A stretch of DNA of 64,000 nt, taken from positions 12,829,501 through 12,893,500 of the forward strand of contig CM075765.1 in the NCBI GenBank assembly GCA_037974665.1, given 5' to 3'. The notes below the pieces were generated by a model, which was given only the letters and a program-made list of their open reading frames with translations, was not told the origin of the DNA and did not search any database. Below are positions 59,740-64,000 of this stretch, piece by piece (the stretch's first letter is position 1; each line of letters starts with the position of its first letter). The DNA is from Ehretia macrophylla (lineage: Eukaryota > Streptophyta > Magnoliopsida > Boraginales > Ehretiaceae). Both the position numbers and the translations under genes were made by a program.

Positions 59740-61065
59740 TCCACCTGAGGACTTCGTCACCAGCACCACATTGGACAGCCAGGTTGGGTACTGTATTTCC
59801 TTTATGTGGCCGGCGTCCACCAACTTGTCCACTTTTTTCGCTATGATTTGTTGCTTATCATAATGAAAGTGCCGACGCTTTTGTTTTACTGGATAGTGAT
59901 TCGAGTCGGCATTCAGGTGATGCTCAATCACATTCGGGTCAATTCCTGTCATGTCAGAAGCAGACCAGGCAAATACATGCTCATTCTTTAAAAGAAATTG
60001 GCTTATACCTTTCTTGAGATTGGCAAATAGTTCATTCCCAATCTTTGCTCTCTTTGTTTCGTCGGAGAGCTCTACCTCCTGAAGTTCCTCAGCCGGGCTT
60101 CCTCTCTTAGCGTCTCTCTTTTCTTCGGGCAGATCCGGTCCCCAGCTGATTTGATATTTGGGTCGGAGTGAGTTTTCATAACACTCCCGAGCTGAGAGCT
60201 GGGCTCCGCGAATGGTGGCTACCCCAGCTGAGGTCGGGAACTTCAGGGCCTGGTGGTACGTTGAGGGGACGGCCCTGAAATGATTAAGCGCCACCCGACC
60301 TAAGATCCCGTTGTAGGTAGAGTTACAATTCATTACAATGAAGTTGGCCTGCATCGACACCCACTTATCCCCATCATCCAACTTCAGCGGGAGGTTGATG
60401 ACTCCTTCGGCTCGGTGGGACTGCCCGGTAAAACCTGCTAAAGTACCACGCAATGGCCTGAGTCGGCTCCTGTCCAACCCCATCTGCTCAAAAGCGCTGA
60501 GGAATAAGACTTCTACCGAGCTCCCGGTGTCCACCATCAGCCTTTTGACGGTGAAGTTGGCTATCTCTGCGCTGATCACCAGGGGGTCGTCGTGAGGCAA
60601 TATGACCCCCTCCAAGTCTTCTGAAGAGAAGGTGAGCTCTTGCATCCCTGGGGCCGGTCCCCTCACTGGTCCATATTCCCTCCCTGCACGAACATAACCC
60701 TTTCTGCCTGCTGAGGTCTCGCCTCCTGACGCTAATCCTCCCGCAATGGTTTCAATCACAGCCAAACGTCCGCCCCTAGCCTGGCGCCTGGGCGGCCTCC
60801 TCTCCCTATGCCTTTGTTCCGAATTTCGGCTCGGTTGTTGATCTACATACCTCCGGAGGTGGCCTCGGGCTATCAGTGCCTCAATCTCCTGCTTCAAGTC
60901 TTTACACTCTTCGGTGGTATGGCCATAGTCCATGTGGTAGCGGCAATATTTGGTCTTATTACGCTTATCAGGCCAGCCTTTCATTCTCGGAGCTGGAGGC
61001 AGGTGGTTCTGGTGCTGGATCTCCATCAAAATCTGCTCCCTCGAGGTGTTAAGGGGAGTGAACAT
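59740..61065 (-). pseudogene. Zinc knuckle, protease and RT start of gypsy B
   Basis: A 442-codon open frame. CRYHMDYGHTTEECKDLKQE is the atypical zinc knuckle region of this group. VDTGSSVEVLFLSAFEQMG is the protease active site. NSTYNGILGRVALNHFRAV is the protease C-terminal part. Then come a long linker and the RT N-terminus (DAGHIKEIQYPTWLSNVV). The D-T-G triad is present. The frame joins gag upstream and RT downstream without frameshift. Confidence 0.9.
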
Positions 61066-61134
61066 AGTGAACCGGGGGTTCGGCTTCGGCTGTTGTGGCT
61101 GCTTGCCTCGGTCGTTCTGGGCTTTGGCCCCGGG

Positions 61135-62193
61135 TTAGGCTCGGGAGGCCTCTCCTTTCTTCCCAGCCTCTTTCTCCTTGTCATCGTCCCTTTTTGCCTG
61201 ATGGATCTCCTCCGAGTGTATGTACCCTTCTGCTCGCACCATCAGCTCAGACACAGTATCCACAGGGTCGATCGCCAAAGAAGATGTGAGGGGGCCCGAC
61301 CTGAGCCCGCTCTGGTAAGCCATCAGAGCCATGGAGTCCTCCAAGTTAGGAATTCGGAGGGACTCTTCATTGAACCTAGCCGTGTAAGCCCTCAAAGTTT
61401 CCCCTCTATGTTGCTTCACCAACAACAATGTAGAAGTATGGCGAGTGGCGCGGCGGATTCCTGCGAATCGGGATAGAAAAGCCTCCGCCAGCTGGTGGAA
61501 GCTTGCAATTGATCCAAGACAAAGTTTTTGGAACCAGTCCAAAGCATTGCCAACTAGGGTGGTCGGGAATGTCTTCGCCTTCATGAGATTTGGCATGTCG
61601 TGCAGAGTCATGTGGTGATCAAAATTGAGCAGGTGGCTGGCAGGGTCTCCGTCTCCATTGTAGGCGGCCAAGTTGGGCATTCGATTGCCTGTGGGTAGGG
61701 GCGTGGCCAGTACCTCGGGAGAGAGTGGGCTTACCCCGAGCTGGTTGATGACCTTAGCTATGGCAGCCGCAGTCTTTGCCTGCTCGGGGTCGGCTTGAAC
61801 CGCCCTTTTACCTCTCGCCGGGTCGGATCTTGGTGTCGGCTCTAAGAAGCCCTCCTCTTCCTGCGTCCGTTTTCGCCTAAACTCCGGGATGTGGAACTGG
61901 GGGCGCGATGACCGCGGCACGGCCTCTTGCGGTGCCAGGGGGCCCTCAGCCAGCCGGGCTACCTGCTCCTTAAGTTCTTCGAACATCCTCAACATCATCC
62001 TTATCTCCGGCGATAGGCTGGAGTTGGGGTCTCCTTCCGCTGCGGGGTTGGTTTGAGTGGCTAGGTGTATACGTTGGCTCGTTCCAACGTCGGCTTGGGT
62101 TAGGTTTTGGCTGGGCGCCTGCGCAGTTTCGAGGTCCCCTTCCAGGTTGGGCGAATCCTCTACCGGTATGTTGTGACTTCTCGTTTGTACCAT
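61135..62193 (-). pseudogene. Gag of gypsy B
   Basis: ATG at 62193 (MVQTRSHNIPVEDSP), about 70 bp inside the 5' LTR. The gag domain occupies roughly residues 170-310: DPASHLLNFDHHMTLHDMP, GNALDWFQKL, LAEAFLSRFAG, YTARFNEESLRIPNLED. A Lys/Glu/Asp-rich stretch follows. The frame closes with TAA where element A has CAA. Otherwise 352 codons are intact. Confidence 0.9.
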
Positions 62194-62241
62194 GATGGTT
62201 TCTCAATGAGTGGCGAAGAGAGTTATAAAAGAACTTGTCGT

Positions 62242-62259
62242 TTCCCACAGACGGCGCCA
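62242..62259 (-). promoter_or_regulatory. Primer binding site of gypsy B
   Basis: TGGCGCCGTCTGTGGGAA on the minus strand, three bases inside the 5' LTR, identical to element A. Confidence 0.82.
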
Positions 62260-62262
62260 AAC

Positions 62263-62731
62263 TATCAAGGTTGAAAGTCTCACAGTTGAATTCGGGAGCT
62301 GCTTTGGCCGAGCTGGACTTCTCTGGTCCGCCTCCGAGCTAGACTTTCTTGGTCGGCTATAGGTCCTGCACAAGGAAAGCAAGGAAAAGGCGGGGTGACG
62401 ACCCGGATTTTCCCCTCAGGCATGCGAACGATTAGTATGTCCGAGCTGGTAAAGTAGTTGAGAGCAATTAATAACGAGATCCCCCAAATGAAGAGGGTTG
62501 AGCTCTATTTATACTAAGTTTGGGTCTGACAGTGTTTAATGTGACGCAGCTTTATGTCCCATCAGTGCTTTATGTCCCATCGGAACAGCTGGAACTGAAG
62601 TCGGGGTTAACGGGGTCGGGCCAGTCATCTAGGTTGGACATTGAGCTGAACGAGCTGCTGACGGAGCGCAGATTAGCCCATCTCTGCTCAGAAGATCGGC
62701 TCATTTAGCTCAACTCGGGAACCCCTCGTCA
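62263..62731 (-). repeat. 5' LTR of gypsy B (469 bp)
   Basis: Its right terminus, the element's 5' end, is followed by ATACC and then PAT exon 8 only 23 bp further on. Its inner end has TATCAAGG where the partner LTR has TGTCGAGG (two G-to-A changes). Confidence 0.92.
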
Positions 62732-62754
62732 ATACCAATGCTATATTGTTGTAG

Positions 62755-62934
<180 letters not shown>

Positions 62935-62998
62935 TAATTCTGTGTCTATTTGCTTGTCTCTATTTATTCTATACTCAATTTTTGCTTTTCATTTGTAG

Positions 62999-63133
<135 letters not shown>

Positions 63134-63158
63134 TGATGATTTAAATTTAGCACACAGT

Positions 63159-63296
63159 TGTAATATCCCACCACATCGGTGGGAGATGGTATTTGTAAGT
63201 GGTTTATAAGTGGATGTTACGGGTATAAGGAATAATTTGGATTAACTATTTTGAGCCCAGTTGATTTGGGACCTGGGCTAGGCTCAGGGTGTGACA
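63159..63296 (+). repeat. Solo LTR (138 bp) in PAT intron 9
   Basis: TGTAATATCCCACCACATCGG at the left and CTCAGGGTGTGACA at the right are typical of small TRIM/LTR ends in plants. The flanks 63154-63158 (ACAGT) and 63297-63301 (ACGGT) match at 4 of 5 positions. No internal region, so it is probably a recombined solo LTR. Strand by TG...CA convention only. Confidence 0.65.
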
Positions 63297-63347
63297 ACGG
63301 TTGTCTAGGCTAATACTTGTCCAATGGACATGTTTCTTGTTTAGTAA

Positions 63348-63506
<159 letters not shown>

Positions 63507-63531
63507 TTCAAATGAGTGCAAATTGTATTAT

Positions 63532-63537
63532 AATAAA
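63532..63537 (+). terminator. Candidate PAT polyadenylation signal
   Basis: AATAAA 26 bp after the PAT stop codon, in an AT-rich 3' UTR. Confidence 0.5.
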
Positions 63538-64000
63538 ATTGCTACTATTTTTGTGGTTAAATCGTGATGGAACTTGTTTGGTATTTGCTTAACTGACGAA
63601 TTTTAAGCGTAATGGTGAAACTTACTGCTGTAGATGGTATATTACGGTTGGGGAACGTGGGGTTTGGTGGTGGAAAGGGGTGCGGGTTTGGGGCTGACAA
63701 CGGTGGAAAGATGGGGAAGGGGAATGATGGCGGTTGGTAAAGAGGATGGTAGTTGAGAAGAAATGTGGTGTTGGACAAGGTTTGGATCCACTCATCTGCT
63801 AATTATCTCATATTTAGTGTTTTTTAAATTTCAACTATTAATTTCGAATCACAGTTGTTAAAAAAATAGTTAAAATAAATTTGAAATTAATTGTTAAAAT
63901 TTTAAAAAATTAAATGGATAACTCATAATACACTTTATCTAATAGATGAGGGAATAAATGGAAGAGATAATTCAAAGGTACACTACAAGAAAAACAAGAC
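63538..64000. other. Downstream of PAT, no gene seen
   Basis: A G-rich block at 63640-63780 is followed by AT-rich sequence. The minus-strand Pro/Phe-rich frame at 63557-63778 looks compositional. Confidence 0.5.

Larger units (their letters stand above)
52931..62731 (-). mobile_element. Tat-type Ty3/gypsy retrotransposon B in PAT intron 7 (9801 bp)
   Basis: Two 469-bp LTRs (52931-53399 and 62263-62731) and perfect 5-bp duplications ATACC (52926-52930 and 62732-62736). It is antisense to PAT. Gag-pol reads in one continuous frame from 62193 to 56905 without any frameshift, but with in-frame stops. A separate gene runs on the + strand between integrase and the 3' LTR. The LTRs differ at about 23 of 469 positions by eye. 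Same family as element A. Confidence 0.95.

Noticed and set aside
61135-61476. + strand frames opposite gypsy B gag and RT (e.g. 60808-61476, 59350-59679)
   Set aside because: They are shadows of the conserved minus-strand gag-pol frame; they have no introns, promoter or motif, unlike the antisense gene at 53823-56157.

Overview
This is a plant (eudicot-type) nuclear window. It is AT-rich and gene-poor, and it holds one recognisable host gene. That gene is a plastid-type bifunctional aspartate / glutamate-prephenate aminotransferase (PAT), on the + strand from 35491 to 63506 in ten exons. The plant assignment rests on PAT itself, plant Ty3/gypsy (Tat-type) and Ty1/copia elements, MULE- and hAT-type MITEs, a tRNA-derived SINE and a fragment of the plastid gene ycf2. 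The species cannot be named from the sequence.

Layout. 1-2379: end of a gypsy-type LTR inside a decayed copia element (RT end and RNase H remnant, then a 1.47 kb LTR). 2380-9186: AT-rich intergenic DNA with a MULE-type MITE (2885-3966), microsatellites, a minisatellite and a 5'-truncated LINE/RNase H fragment. 9187-18981: Tat-type gypsy element A (9.8 kb, minus strand, TSD CTTAT). 20001-26063: a MULE-type element with 9-bp TSD, itself interrupted by a degraded copia element (20588-25073, TSD GTTCC) and a small MITE (25419-25824). 26073-33926: intergenic DNA with hAT-type MITEs, a SINE and minisatellites. 33936-35298: a MULE-type element with long inverted repeats, ending 193 bp before the PAT start codon. 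35491-63506: PAT.

The PAT introns carry a hAT-type element (36327-37341) and a copia element (37377-44124) in intron 1. Intron 4 has a ycf2 fragment (45857-46056) and a second copia element (46156-51059, minus). Intron 7 has Tat-type gypsy element B (52931-62731, minus) and intron 9 has a 138-bp solo LTR (63159-63296). With their TSD copies, the hAT element, the three LTR elements and the solo LTR account for about 22.6 of the gene's 28.0 kb; without them it would be about 5.4 kb. All exons keep splice signals and frame, but the allele looks dead or impaired. Exon 6 has an in-frame TGA just before the PLP-binding lysine, and the conserved DTP segment at the end of exon 2 is replaced.

The two gypsy elements belong to one family. 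Each has a single long gag-pol frame on the minus strand (gag, zinc knuckle, protease, RT, RNase H, a second RNase H, integrase). Each also has a separate gene on the opposite strand between integrase and the 3' LTR, with its own TATA box, a 5'-UTR intron and two candidate coding introns. This antisense gene is the closest thing here to an under-described system. In element B it runs in the same direction as PAT.
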